DNA from: Nocardioides plantarum
Lineage (GTDB): Bacteria > Actinomycetota > Actinomycetes > Propionibacteriales > Nocardioidaceae
NCBI RefSeq assembly: GCF_006346395.1
Contig: NZ_VDMS01000002.1
Coordinates: forward strand, 62,001 to 126,000
Length of the DNA stretch: 64,000 bases
Reading direction: 5' to 3'
This document shows positions 56,699 to 64,000 of this stretch, piece by piece (the first letter of the stretch is position 1; each line of letters begins with the position of its first letter). The translations under genes and the position numbers were made by a program. The notes under the pieces were generated by a model, which saw only the letters and a list, made by a program, of their open reading frames with translations, did not search any database and was not told the DNA's origin.

Positions 56699-57795
56699 CA
56701 GGTCAGGCCGGCGGCCGCGGCGGCCGCGGTGACGTCGGCGTCGACGACGGTGTCGACGAGGGCGCCGACGCCCTCGAGGGCGGTCGCGGTGTCCTTCAGG
56801 CCGTGCCCGGTGACCGTGACGACCACCGTGCGGCCGACGTAGGTCTCACCCTGGGCGAGCTCCTGGAGGAGACCGGCGATGCCGGCGGCCGAGGCGGGCT
56901 CGACGAACACCCCGTCGTGGGAGGCCAGGGCGTGCTGGGCGGCGAGGATCTGCTCGTCGGTGACCGAGGCGAACCGCCCCTCGGACTCCTTGGCCGCCTG
57001 CTCGGCGAGGTGCCAGGACGCGGGGTTGCCGATCCGGATGGCCGTCGCCTTGGTCTCGGGGTCGGGGAAGGGCTCGCCGGTGACCAGCGGAGCCGCACCC
57101 GCGGCCTGGAAGCCGCGCATCACCGGGCGCCTGGTGGCCAGCCCGAGGTCGAGGTACTGGGTGTAGCCGAGCCAGTAGGCCGAGATGTTGCCGGCGTTGC
57201 CGACGGGCAGCAGGTGGTAGTCGGGAGCGTCGCCGAGCGCGTCGACGATCTCGAAGGCGGCGGTCTTCTGGCCCTCGAGCCGCACCGGGTTGACGCTGTT
57301 GACCAGCGCCACGGGGTAGTCGGCAGCCAGGCCGCGGGCCATGGAGAGGCAGTCGTCGAAGTTGCCACGGACCATGATGACCTGGGCCCCGTGCACGATG
57401 GCCTGCGCCATCTTGCCTGCGGCGATCTTGCCCTCGGGCACCAGGACGAGCGGCTTGAGCCCGGCCTTGGCGGCGTAGGCCGCCATCGAGGCCGAGGTGT
57501 TGCCGGTCGAGGCGCAGACCACGGCCTCGGCCCCCGCGGCCTTGGCCACCGAGATGGCCGCGGTCATGCCCCGGTCCTTGAACGAGCCGGTCGGGTTGTC
57601 GCCCTCCACCTTGAGGTGCACCTGGGCTCCGGTGTGCCCCGAGAGCCACTCGGAGTGGACCAGGCCCGTGCCGCCCTCGCGCAGCGTCACCGCCGGGGTG
57701 CCCTCGGGGATGTCGAGGAGCTCGCGGTACTCGTCGATGACGCCCCGCCACTGGTGGAGGTGGGTGCGCGTCGCGCTCACGGCGGGTGTGCTCAT
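56698..57795 (-). CDS. thrC: Threonine synthase
   Basis: PLP enzyme that converts O-phosphohomoserine to threonine. 365 residues. The PLP Lys is in [12 protein letters not shown], the phosphate loop has [21 protein letters not shown] sequence ([12 protein letters not shown]), and [19 protein letters not shown] precedes it (ASTGNTSAS). It overlaps hom by four bases (ATGA) and thrB by one. Confidence 0.97.
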   Translation of the reverse strand: MSTPAVSATRTHLHQWRGVIDEYRELLDIPEGTPAVTLREGGTGLVHSEWLSGHTGAQVHLKVEGDNPTGSFKDRGMTAAISVAKAAGAEAVVCASTGNTSASMAAYAAKAGLKPLVLVPEGKIAAGKMAQAIVHGAQVIMVRGNFDDCLSMARGLAADYPVALVNSVNPVRLEGQKTAAFEIVDALGDAPDYHLLPVGNAGNISAYWLGYTQYLDLGLATRRPVMRGFQAAGAAPLVTGEPFPDPETKATAIRIGNPASWHLAEQAAKESEGRFASVTDEQILAAQHALASHDGVFVEPASAAGIAGLLQELAQGETYVGRTVVVTVTGHGLKDTATALEGVGALVDTVVDADVTAAAAAAGLT

Positions 57796-59114
57796 TCGTC
57801 GACTCCTTCGACGCGCATCACCGAGGTGACGTCGCGGACGATGTCCATGCCGCGCAGGTGCTCGACGGTCGCGGCGAGCTGCGCGTCGGTGGCCGTGTGG
57901 GAGACCACGACGAGCTGGGCGTCGTCGTCGCGGCCCTCCTGGCGCACGGTCTGGATAGAGACGCCGTGCTCGGCGAACGCGAACGCGACCGTGGCGAGCA
58001 CGCCGGCGCGGTCGTCGACGTCGATGGCGACGTGGTAGCGGGTGCGGGTCTCGCCCATCGGCAGCACCGCCCGATCGGTGTAGGCCGACTCACCGACCCC
58101 GCGGGTGCCCGAGACGTGGTTGCGGGCGACGGTGACCAGGTCACCCATCACGGCGCTGGCGGTCGGCGCCCCACCCGCGCCCGGACCGTAGAACATCAGC
58201 TGGCCTGCGGCGTCGGACTCCACGAAGACCGCGTTGTAGGCCTCGCGCACGCTGGCCAGCGGGTGGGTGCGCGGGATCATGGCGGGGTGGACGCGTACGG
58301 CGACCGCCTCCTCGCCCGTCTCGTCGGTGCGCAGCTCGCAGATGGCGAGCAGCTTGACCACGCAGCCCATCTCGCGGGCCGAGGCGATGTCGGCGGCGCT
58401 GACCTCGCTGATGCCCTCGCGGTGCACGTCGGCGGCGGTGACCCGGGTGTGGAAGGCGAGGGAGGCCAGGATCGCGGCCTTGGCCGCGGCGTCGAAGCCC
58501 TCGACGTCGGCGGTGGGGTCGGCCTCGGCGTATCCCAGGTCCTGGGCCTCCTCGAGCGCCTCGGTGAACCCGCTGCCCTGGGTGTCCATCTTGTCGAGGA
58601 TGAAGTTGGTGGTGCCGTTGACGATGCCGAGCACGCGGGTGACCCGGTCACCGGCCAGCGACTCGCGCAGCGGCCGCAGGATCGGGATGGCCCCGGCGAC
58701 GGAGGCCTCGTAGTAGAGGTCGCGACCCGACTTCTCGGCCGCCTCGAACAGCGTCGGGCCGTCCTCGGCGAGCAGCGCCTTGTTGGCCGTCACGACGCTC
58801 TTGCCGTGCTCGAGGGCCGACAGGATGAGGGTGCGTGCCGGCTCGATGCCGCCGATGACCTCGACCACCAGGTCGACGTCGTCGCGGGCGACCAGGGCCG
58901 CAGCGTCGGTCGTCAGCAGGCCGTCGGGCAGGTCCACGTCGCGCGCCGCGTCGATCCGGCGTACGGCGACCCCTGCCAGCTCGACCCGGCGACCGACCCG
59001 GGCCGCGAGGTCGCCGGCCTGCTCGTCGAGCAGCCGCACCACCTGCGAGCCGACCACCCCACACCCGAGGACCGCCACCTTCAGCACGGTGGTCGAACCT
59101 GTCGAGACACCCAT
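57792..59114 (-). CDS. hom: Homoserine dehydrogenase
   Basis: Reduces aspartate semialdehyde to homoserine, the branch point to Thr and Met. 440 residues. N-terminal Rossmann [17 protein letters not shown], catalytic [18 protein letters not shown] and [18 protein letters not shown], and a C-terminal ACT domain ([20 protein letters not shown]) expected to bind threonine for feedback inhibition. ATG 59114 overlaps the lysA stop by one base. Confidence 0.97.
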   Translation of the reverse strand: MGVSTGSTTVLKVAVLGCGVVGSQVVRLLDEQAGDLAARVGRRVELAGVAVRRIDAARDVDLPDGLLTTDAAALVARDDVDLVVEVIGGIEPARTLILSALEHGKSVVTANKALLAEDGPTLFEAAEKSGRDLYYEASVAGAIPILRPLRESLAGDRVTRVLGIVNGTTNFILDKMDTQGSGFTEALEEAQDLGYAEADPTADVEGFDAAAKAAILASLAFHTRVTAADVHREGISEVSAADIASAREMGCVVKLLAICELRTDETGEEAVAVRVHPAMIPRTHPLASVREAYNAVFVESDAAGQLMFYGPGAGGAPTASAVMGDLVTVARNHVSGTRGVGESAYTDRAVLPMGETRTRYHVAIDVDDRAGVLATVAFAFAEHGVSIQTVRQEGRDDDAQLVVVSHTATDAQLAATVEHLRGMDIVRDVTSVMRVEGVDE

Positions 59115-60514
59115 CACGCACCCACGTCCGTCGCCAGCAAGTCGTCCACAGTCTCTCGTCGGAGCAGGATCCTCGCGGCCCCGTCCCGAACCGCGATCAC
59201 CGGGAGCCGCAGGGCGTGGTTGTAGTTGGACGCCATCGAGCGGCAGTAGGCCCCGGTGCCGGGCACCGCGAGCAGGTCGCCGGGCACGACGTCGCCGGGC
59301 AGGAACTCGTCGCGCACGACGATGTCGCCGGCCTCGCAGTGCTTGCCGACGACCCGGGCCAGGACCGGCGGCGCCGTGGAGGCACGACCGGCCAGCGTGC
59401 AGGAGTAGTCGGCGTCGTAGAGCGCGGTGCGGATGTTGTCGCTCATGCCGCCGTCGACGCTGACGTAGGTGCGCACGGCGCCACCGTCGAGGGTCACCGG
59501 CTTGACGGTGCCCACGGTGTAGACGGTGCACATCGACGGACCGACGATGGCCCGGCCCGGCTCGATCGACAGCCGCGGCGCCTCGATGCCGAGCCCGCGG
59601 CACTCCTGGCGGACGATCTCGGTCATCTCCCGGGCCAGCCGGGCGGGGTCGGTCGGGTCGTCCTGGGTCGTGTAGGCGATCCCGAAGCCGCCGCCGAGGT
59701 CCATCTCGGGCATGACGACCCCGAGCTCGGCACCGACGCGGGCGTGCAGCCGCAGCACCCGCTTGGCCGCGATCTCGAACCCCGAGGAGTCGAAGATCTG
59801 GCTGCCGATGTGGGAGTGCAGGCCGCGCAGCTCGAGTCCGGGGGCGTCGTGCACCCGGCGTACGGCCTCGAAGGCGTCGCCGCTGGTGATCGAGAACCCG
59901 AACTTCTGGTCCTCGTGGGCGGTGGCGATGTATTCGTGGGTGTGGGCCTCGACCCCGGCGGTCACGCGGATCATCACGCCCTGGGCTGCCCCCAGCTCGG
60001 CCGCGATCTGGGCCAGCCGCTCGACCTCGGCGAAGGAGTCGACGACGATGCGTCCCACGCCGGCCACGACCGCGCGACGCAGCTCGGGATAGGTCTTGTT
60101 GTTGCCGTGGTAGCCGATCCGGGCCGGCTCGACCCCGGCCCGCAACGCCACGGTGAGCTCGCCGTCGCTGCACACGTCGAGGTGGAGGCCCTCCTCGGCG
60201 ACCCACGCGGCGACGGCCGTGCAGAGGAACGCCTTGCCGGCGTAGTAGACGTCGTAGTCGGCGAACCCGTCGCGGAACGCCCGGGCCCTGGCCCGGAAGT
60301 CGTCCTCGTCGAGCACGTAGGCCGGCGTGTTGTGCTCGGCGACCAGGTCGGCCACCGCGACCCCGCCGACCACGAGATCGCCGTCGCGCTTGTGGGCGGT
60401 GGCGCTCCACAGCAGCGGCACCAGGGCGTTGGGGTCCGCGGGCGGGCTCAGCCAGGCGGGTCCGCGCAGGGCACCGGGCGCGTGGGCCCAGCCGGCTTCG
60501 TGAGTGGTGCTCAT
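59114..60514 (-). CDS. lysA: Diaminopimelate decarboxylase
   Basis: Final step of lysine synthesis; fold-type III PLP enzyme. 466 residues. PLP Lys in YYAGKAFLC; the glycine-rich phosphate loop is MDLGGGFGIAY. The C-terminal β-barrel has the dimer active-site CEAGDIVVRDEFLPGDV. About 40 extra N-terminal residues (HAPGALRGPAWLSPPADP) are usual in actinobacteria. Start 60514; it lies ten bases after argS. Confidence 0.97.
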   Translation of the reverse strand: MSTTHEAGWAHAPGALRGPAWLSPPADPNALVPLLWSATAHKRDGDLVVGGVAVADLVAEHNTPAYVLDEDDFRARARAFRDGFADYDVYYAGKAFLCTAVAAWVAEEGLHLDVCSDGELTVALRAGVEPARIGYHGNNKTYPELRRAVVAGVGRIVVDSFAEVERLAQIAAELGAAQGVMIRVTAGVEAHTHEYIATAHEDQKFGFSITSGDAFEAVRRVHDAPGLELRGLHSHIGSQIFDSSGFEIAAKRVLRLHARVGAELGVVMPEMDLGGGFGIAYTTQDDPTDPARLAREMTEIVRQECRGLGIEAPRLSIEPGRAIVGPSMCTVYTVGTVKPVTLDGGAVRTYVSVDGGMSDNIRTALYDADYSCTLAGRASTAPPVLARVVGKHCEAGDIVVRDEFLPGDVVPGDLLAVPGTGAYCRSMASNYNHALRLPVIAVRDGAARILLRRETVDDLLATDVGA

Positions 60515-60524
60515 CGGGACGCCC

Positions 60525-62180
60525 TCACATCCGCTCGGGGGCGGAGACGCCGAGGAGCCCGAGCCCGTTGGCCAGCACGACCCGGGTGGCGTCGACGAGC
60601 AGCAGCCGCGCGCGGTGCAGGTCGCCGGTCTCCTCGTCGCCCATCGGCAGCACCCGACAGCTGTCGTAGAAGCGGTGATAGGTGCCGGCGAGCTCCTCGA
60701 GGTAGCGCGCGACCCGGTGCGGTGCCCGCAGGTCGGCGGCGCTGGCCACCACCCGGGGGAAGTCGGCCAGCGAGCGGAGCAGCACGCCCTCCTTCTCGTG
60801 CGTCAGCAGCTCGGGGTGCGACTGCGCGACCACACCGAGGTCGGCGGCGTTGCGCAGCAGGCTCGACACCCGGGCGTGGGCGTACTGGACGGTGAAGACC
60901 GGGTTGTCGTTGGACCGGCGCGCCCACAGCTCGAGGTCGAGGTCGATGGCCGAGTCGGAGGAGTAGCGCGCGAGCGCGTAGCGGGCGGCGTCGACCCCGA
61001 TCGCCTCGACGAGGTCGTCGATGGTGATCACGGTGCCGGCGCGCTTGGACATCCGCAGCGGCTCGCCGTCGCGCAGCAGGTTGACCATCTGGCCGATGAG
61101 CACCTCGAGGTTGACGTGGGGCTCGTCGCCGAACGCCTCGCACATCGCCATCAACCGGGTGACGTAGCCGTGATGGTCGGCGCCGAGCATGATGAAGCAG
61201 CGGTCGAAGCCCCGGCTGCGCTTGTCGAGGTAGTAGGCCAGGTCGCCCGACAGGTAGGCACCCTGCCCGTCGGACTTGATGATCACCCGGTCCTTGTCGT
61301 CACCGAAGCGCTCGGTCGCCAGCCACAGGGCGCCGTCCTTCTCGTAGGTGTTGCCGAGCTCGGTCAGGCGCTGCACGGCCTTGTCGACCGCCCCGCTCTT
61401 GTGCAGCTCGTCCTCGTGGAAGTAGACGTCGAAGTCGACCCCGAAGTCGTGCAGGGACTTCTTGATCTCGGCGAACATCATCTCGACGCCGACCGCGCGG
61501 AAGACCTCGTTGGCCTCCTCGCGGGGCAGGGTGAGCGCCTCGGGCCGCTGGGCCACGACCGCCGCGGCTATCTCGCCGATGTAGTCGCCGCCGTAGCCGT
61601 CCTCGGGGGCGGGCTCGCCCAGGGCGCGGGCGAGCAGCGACCGGCTGAACCGGTCGATCTGCGCGCCGTGGTCGTTGAAGTAGTACTCGCGGGTGACCTC
61701 GGCGCCGGTCATGGTGAGGATGCGCCCCAGGGCGTCACCGACCGCGGCCCAGCGGACCCCGCCGATGTGCAGCGGCCCGGTCGGGTTGGCCGAGACGAAC
61801 TCGAGGTTGACCTTCTCGCCGGCGAACAGGTCCGAGGCGCCGTACGCCGACCCCGCGGCGACGACGTCGGCGGCGACCCGGCCCTGGGCCCCGGCGGCGA
61901 CGGTGACGTTGATGAAGCCCGGTCCGGCCACGTCGACCGCGGCGATGCCGTCGGCCGCGCGCAGCCGCGCGGCCAGCTGGTCGGCGAGGGCCCGCGGGTT
62001 GGTGCCGGCCTGCTTGGCCAGCTTGAGCGCCACGTTGGTGGCGTAGTCGCCGTGGCTCTTGTCGCGCGGTCGCTCCACCGTCACCTCGGCCGGGACACCG
62101 TCGGCCAGGACGAGGTCGCCCTGCTCGACGAGCGACGCCAGGGCGTCGACGATGGTGGTCGAGAGCTGAGCGGGATTCAC
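60525..62180 (-). CDS. argS: Arginyl-tRNA synthetase
   Basis: Charges tRNA-Arg. 551-residue class I synthetase: an Add-1 N-terminal domain, the HIGH motif as [17 protein letters not shown] (HIGG variant), and the KMSK motif as RMSKRAG. The DALR anticodon-binding C-terminus is intact ([20 protein letters not shown]). GTG 62180 start. A tRNA-Arg gene lies 70 bases upstream on the opposite strand. Confidence 0.97.
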   Translation of the reverse strand: MNPAQLSTTIVDALASLVEQGDLVLADGVPAEVTVERPRDKSHGDYATNVALKLAKQAGTNPRALADQLAARLRAADGIAAVDVAGPGFINVTVAAGAQGRVAADVVAAGSAYGASDLFAGEKVNLEFVSANPTGPLHIGGVRWAAVGDALGRILTMTGAEVTREYYFNDHGAQIDRFSRSLLARALGEPAPEDGYGGDYIGEIAAAVVAQRPEALTLPREEANEVFRAVGVEMMFAEIKKSLHDFGVDFDVYFHEDELHKSGAVDKAVQRLTELGNTYEKDGALWLATERFGDDKDRVIIKSDGQGAYLSGDLAYYLDKRSRGFDRCFIMLGADHHGYVTRLMAMCEAFGDEPHVNLEVLIGQMVNLLRDGEPLRMSKRAGTVITIDDLVEAIGVDAARYALARYSSDSAIDLDLELWARRSNDNPVFTVQYAHARVSSLLRNAADLGVVAQSHPELLTHEKEGVLLRSLADFPRVVASAADLRAPHRVARYLEELAGTYHRFYDSCRVLPMGDEETGDLHRARLLLVDATRVVLANGLGLLGVSAPERM

Positions 62181-62250
62181 CCGGCCAGGCTATCGGCGGC
62201 CACCGGTTTCCCTCTCATCAGTTGCGGCGGGTAGTGTCCGCTGCGCGCAG

Positions 62251-62323
62251 GCCTCCGTAGCTCAGGGGATAGAGCACTGGTTTCCGGTACCAGGTGCCGC
62301 AGGTTCGAATCCTGCCGGAGGCG
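62251..62323 (+). tRNA. tRNA-Arg, anticodon CCG
   Basis: Clover-leaf by eye: acceptor GCCTCCG/CGGAGGC, D stem GCTC/GAGC, anticodon stem CTGGT/ACCAG with loop TTCCGGT (anticodon CCG at 62284-62286), T arm GCAGG-TTCGAAT-CCTGC, discriminator G. CCA is not encoded (CAC follows). It reads CGG codons. It is divergent from argS and convergent with the permease gene; the TTCTTTT at 62329-62335 may serve as its terminator. Confidence 0.96.
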
Positions 62324-62334
62324 CACGATTCTTT

Positions 62335-63819
62335 TCAGGCTTCGCCGGCGACCTTGGCCTGTCGGGCCGCGGCGGCCTCCTCGGCCTGGTCGAGCAGCGA
62401 GTGGCGGCGACCGTAGCCGAAGTAGATGGCCAGGCCGACCGCCAGCCAGACCAGGAACCGCAGCCAGGTCTCGACGGCCAGGGCCGACATCAGCCCGACG
62501 CACGACACGGCCGACAGGATCGGGACCAGCGGCACCGCCGGCGTGCGGAACGGGCGCTCCATCCTGGGCTTGGTGCGACGCAGCACCGCGACCGCGATGG
62601 CGACCACGGTGAAGGCGAACAGGGTGCCGATGCTGACCATCTCGGCCAGGACGTCGATCGGCACGAACGCCGAGATCAGGGCGATCACGATGGTCACCCC
62701 GACGGTGGCGGCGAAGGGCGTGCTGGTCTTGGGACTGATCCGGCCCACCGCGGCCGGGAGGAGTCCGTCACGGCTCAGGGCGAACATGATGCGGGGCACC
62801 GCCACCAGCTCGACCAGGATCACCGACGTGAGCCCGGCGACGGCGGCGATGCCGACCAGCACCTTGGCCCAGTCCAGGCCCACCTGACCGAACGCGTCGG
62901 AGATCGGCGCGCCCTCGGACAGATCGGTGTAGTTGACCATCCCGGTCAGCACGAGGCACACGCCGAGGTAGAGCAGCGTGCACACGGCCAGCGAGCCGAT
63001 CAGGCCGCGCGGCATGTCGCGCCCGGGGTTCTCGGTCTCCTCCCCCAGGTTGGCGACCGCCTCGAAGCCGGTGTAGGCGAAGAACACGACCGCGGCGGCC
63101 ACGATCACCCCGGACAGGCCGTACGCCGTGGGCTCGGCCCCGGAGACGAACTGCCACAGGGGCTGCTTGAGGCCGGCGCTGCTCTCCTCGCTCGGCCTGG
63201 ACGGCGGGATGAACGGCGTCAGGTTGGAGGCCTTGACGAAGAAGATGCCGACGGCGATGACGAAGATGCACACGGCGACCTTGACCAGCACCAGGACGTT
63301 GGTGACCCACTTGGCCTCACGGATGCCCACGGCGGCGACGCAGCCCAGCACCGCCACGACCAGGATGGCCCCGACGTTGACCGGCGCGTCCTCCCCGAAC
63401 AGCGAGGTGGGCAGCCCCAGCGAGTCCTGCAGGTAGCCCGACCAGCCTCGGCTCACGGTGGCCGCACCGAGCATGAACTCGAGCAGCAGGTCCCAGGCGA
63501 TGATCCAGGCCGCGAGCTCGCCGATCGTCGTGTAGGCGTAGGTGTAGGCGCTGCCGGCCGTGGGGACCGCCGCGGCCAGCTCGGCGTAGCAGAGCGCGGC
63601 GAGCATGCTCACGACCCCGGCGATGGCGAACGAGATCACCACGGCGGGCCCGGCGTTGAGCTTGGCCTGCACCCCGGTCAGGGTGAAGATGCCGGTGCCG
63701 ATGACGATCCCGATGCCGAAGCCCATCAGGTCGCGGGCCTTGAGCCGCTTCTGCAGGTGCGCGTGGTCGGCGTCGCTGTCGCCCTGGTGCAGGACCGTCT
63801 CGACGTTCTTGGTGCGCAT
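62335..63819 (-). CDS. APC-family amino acid permease
   Basis: A 494-residue transporter with about 12 to 13 membrane segments. The APC signature FGIGIVIGTGIFTLTG is in segment 1, and segment 6 has FFAYTGFEAVANLGEE-type sequence. It resembles the cationic amino acid transporter (CAT/YfnA) branch: AELAAAVPTAGSAYTYAYTT. I chose ATG 63819 (MRTKNVETVL) by family habit; ATG 63834 is close. The extension to 63999 is not domain-like. The substrate is probably a basic or neutral amino acid. Confidence 0.93.
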   Translation of the reverse strand: MRTKNVETVLHQGDSDADHAHLQKRLKARDLMGFGIGIVIGTGIFTLTGVQAKLNAGPAVVISFAIAGVVSMLAALCYAELAAAVPTAGSAYTYAYTTIGELAAWIIAWDLLLEFMLGAATVSRGWSGYLQDSLGLPTSLFGEDAPVNVGAILVVAVLGCVAAVGIREAKWVTNVLVLVKVAVCIFVIAVGIFFVKASNLTPFIPPSRPSEESSAGLKQPLWQFVSGAEPTAYGLSGVIVAAAVVFFAYTGFEAVANLGEETENPGRDMPRGLIGSLAVCTLLYLGVCLVLTGMVNYTDLSEGAPISDAFGQVGLDWAKVLVGIAAVAGLTSVILVELVAVPRIMFALSRDGLLPAAVGRISPKTSTPFAATVGVTIVIALISAFVPIDVLAEMVSIGTLFAFTVVAIAVAVLRRTKPRMERPFRTPAVPLVPILSAVSCVGLMSALAVETWLRFLVWLAVGLAIYFGYGRRHSLLDQAEEAAAARQAKVAGEA

Positions 63820-64000
63820 GAATCCGAGTGTCATCCGTGCATCAGACCAGCCCCTCCCCGAGAGCGGCCTCACCCGCGCGGTCGTGCCGCGAAAGGCCGA
63901 GATGCGCTTGCCCGGGACGGCCCGCGGAGCCCGCAGCGGCCGGTCCGGAGGGTCGCGCGGTGTGCTGTCGGCAACAGCCGCACGCCATGCCCCCCACACC
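63820..64000. other. Upstream region of the permease, no gene seen
   Basis: The last 181 bases hold no open frame I can support and no clear promoter. The window ends here, so the upstream neighbour is unknown. Confidence 0.5.

Overview
The window is about 70% GC with dense, mostly overlapping or closely spaced genes, GTG/ATG starts and classic actinobacterial markers (WhiB1, mycothiol-type sigma/anti-sigma pair SigH/RshA, NucS mismatch endonuclease, Ni-superoxide dismutase with its maturation protease, the tiny ribosomal protein bL37, MeaA-type mutase). Gene content fits a free-living Actinomycetia member; a Nocardioides-like (Propionibacteriales) genome is my best guess from gene order and style, but this is an inference. 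Almost everything is chromosomal housekeeping. I see no prophage, insertion sequence, CRISPR array, rRNA or defence island. No gap between genes exceeds about 215 bases.

Layout. 0.05-6 kb: zwf, a lipoprotein, malic enzyme, the divergent sodX/sodN pair, an RsbW-like anti-sigma factor with SigF, and a small membrane protein. 6.1-17.1 kb: a block conserved in Mycobacterium tuberculosis (Rv3219-Rv3228 order): whiB1, pdtaS, then a TPP enzyme, GNAT, hotdog protein, bL37, rshA-sigH, hydrolase-SRAP, DoxX, aroA, rsgA. 17-30.4 kb: mixed genes (DUF2231, hisN, CBS protein, MFS exporter, FKBP, S4/DUF445 pair, cytidylyltransferase, secreted metalloprotease lacking a normal start codon, tandem 3-hydroxyacyl-CoA dehydrogenase, nucS, DUF952, two lipoproteins, D-amino-acid-oxidase-like enzyme). 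30.4-38.9 kb: ferritin plus a Cys-rich 65-residue protein, MeaA mutase, STAS protein, PduO-type cobalamin adenosyltransferase, SWIM/SNF2 helicase, TIGR02206 membrane protein. 38.9-62.2 kb, nearly all on the minus strand: the Rv1292-Rv1312 block read in transcription order as argS-lysA-hom-thrC-thrB, rho-(receiver-histidine kinase), rpmE, prfA-prmC-sua5-wecA, atpI-like-atpBEFHAGDC, DUF2550. Then tRNA-Arg(CCG) and an amino-acid permease.

How the parts work together. The minus-strand block joins threonine/lysine synthesis, termination factor Rho, translation release and modification, undecaprenyl-linked glycan priming and the complete F1Fo ATP synthase. The MeaA mutase and the adenosyltransferase form a cobalamin-dependent module. 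The most informative regulatory sites I could read directly are: an exact GGGAAT-N18-GTT SigH/SigR promoter in front of sigH; exact CRP-type palindromes (GTGA-N6-TCAC) in front of whiB1 and of the ATP synthase operon; two degenerate IdeR/DtxR-like boxes in front of the Cys-rich protein/ferritin pair; an 18-bp palindrome in front of meaA; a structured leader before rpmE; and a cluster of palindromes between the FKBP and S4 genes. I did not find a clearly new multi-gene system. The best leads are the regulatory sites, the Rho-coupled receiver/kinase pair, the Cys-rich/ferritin pair and the non-canonical start.
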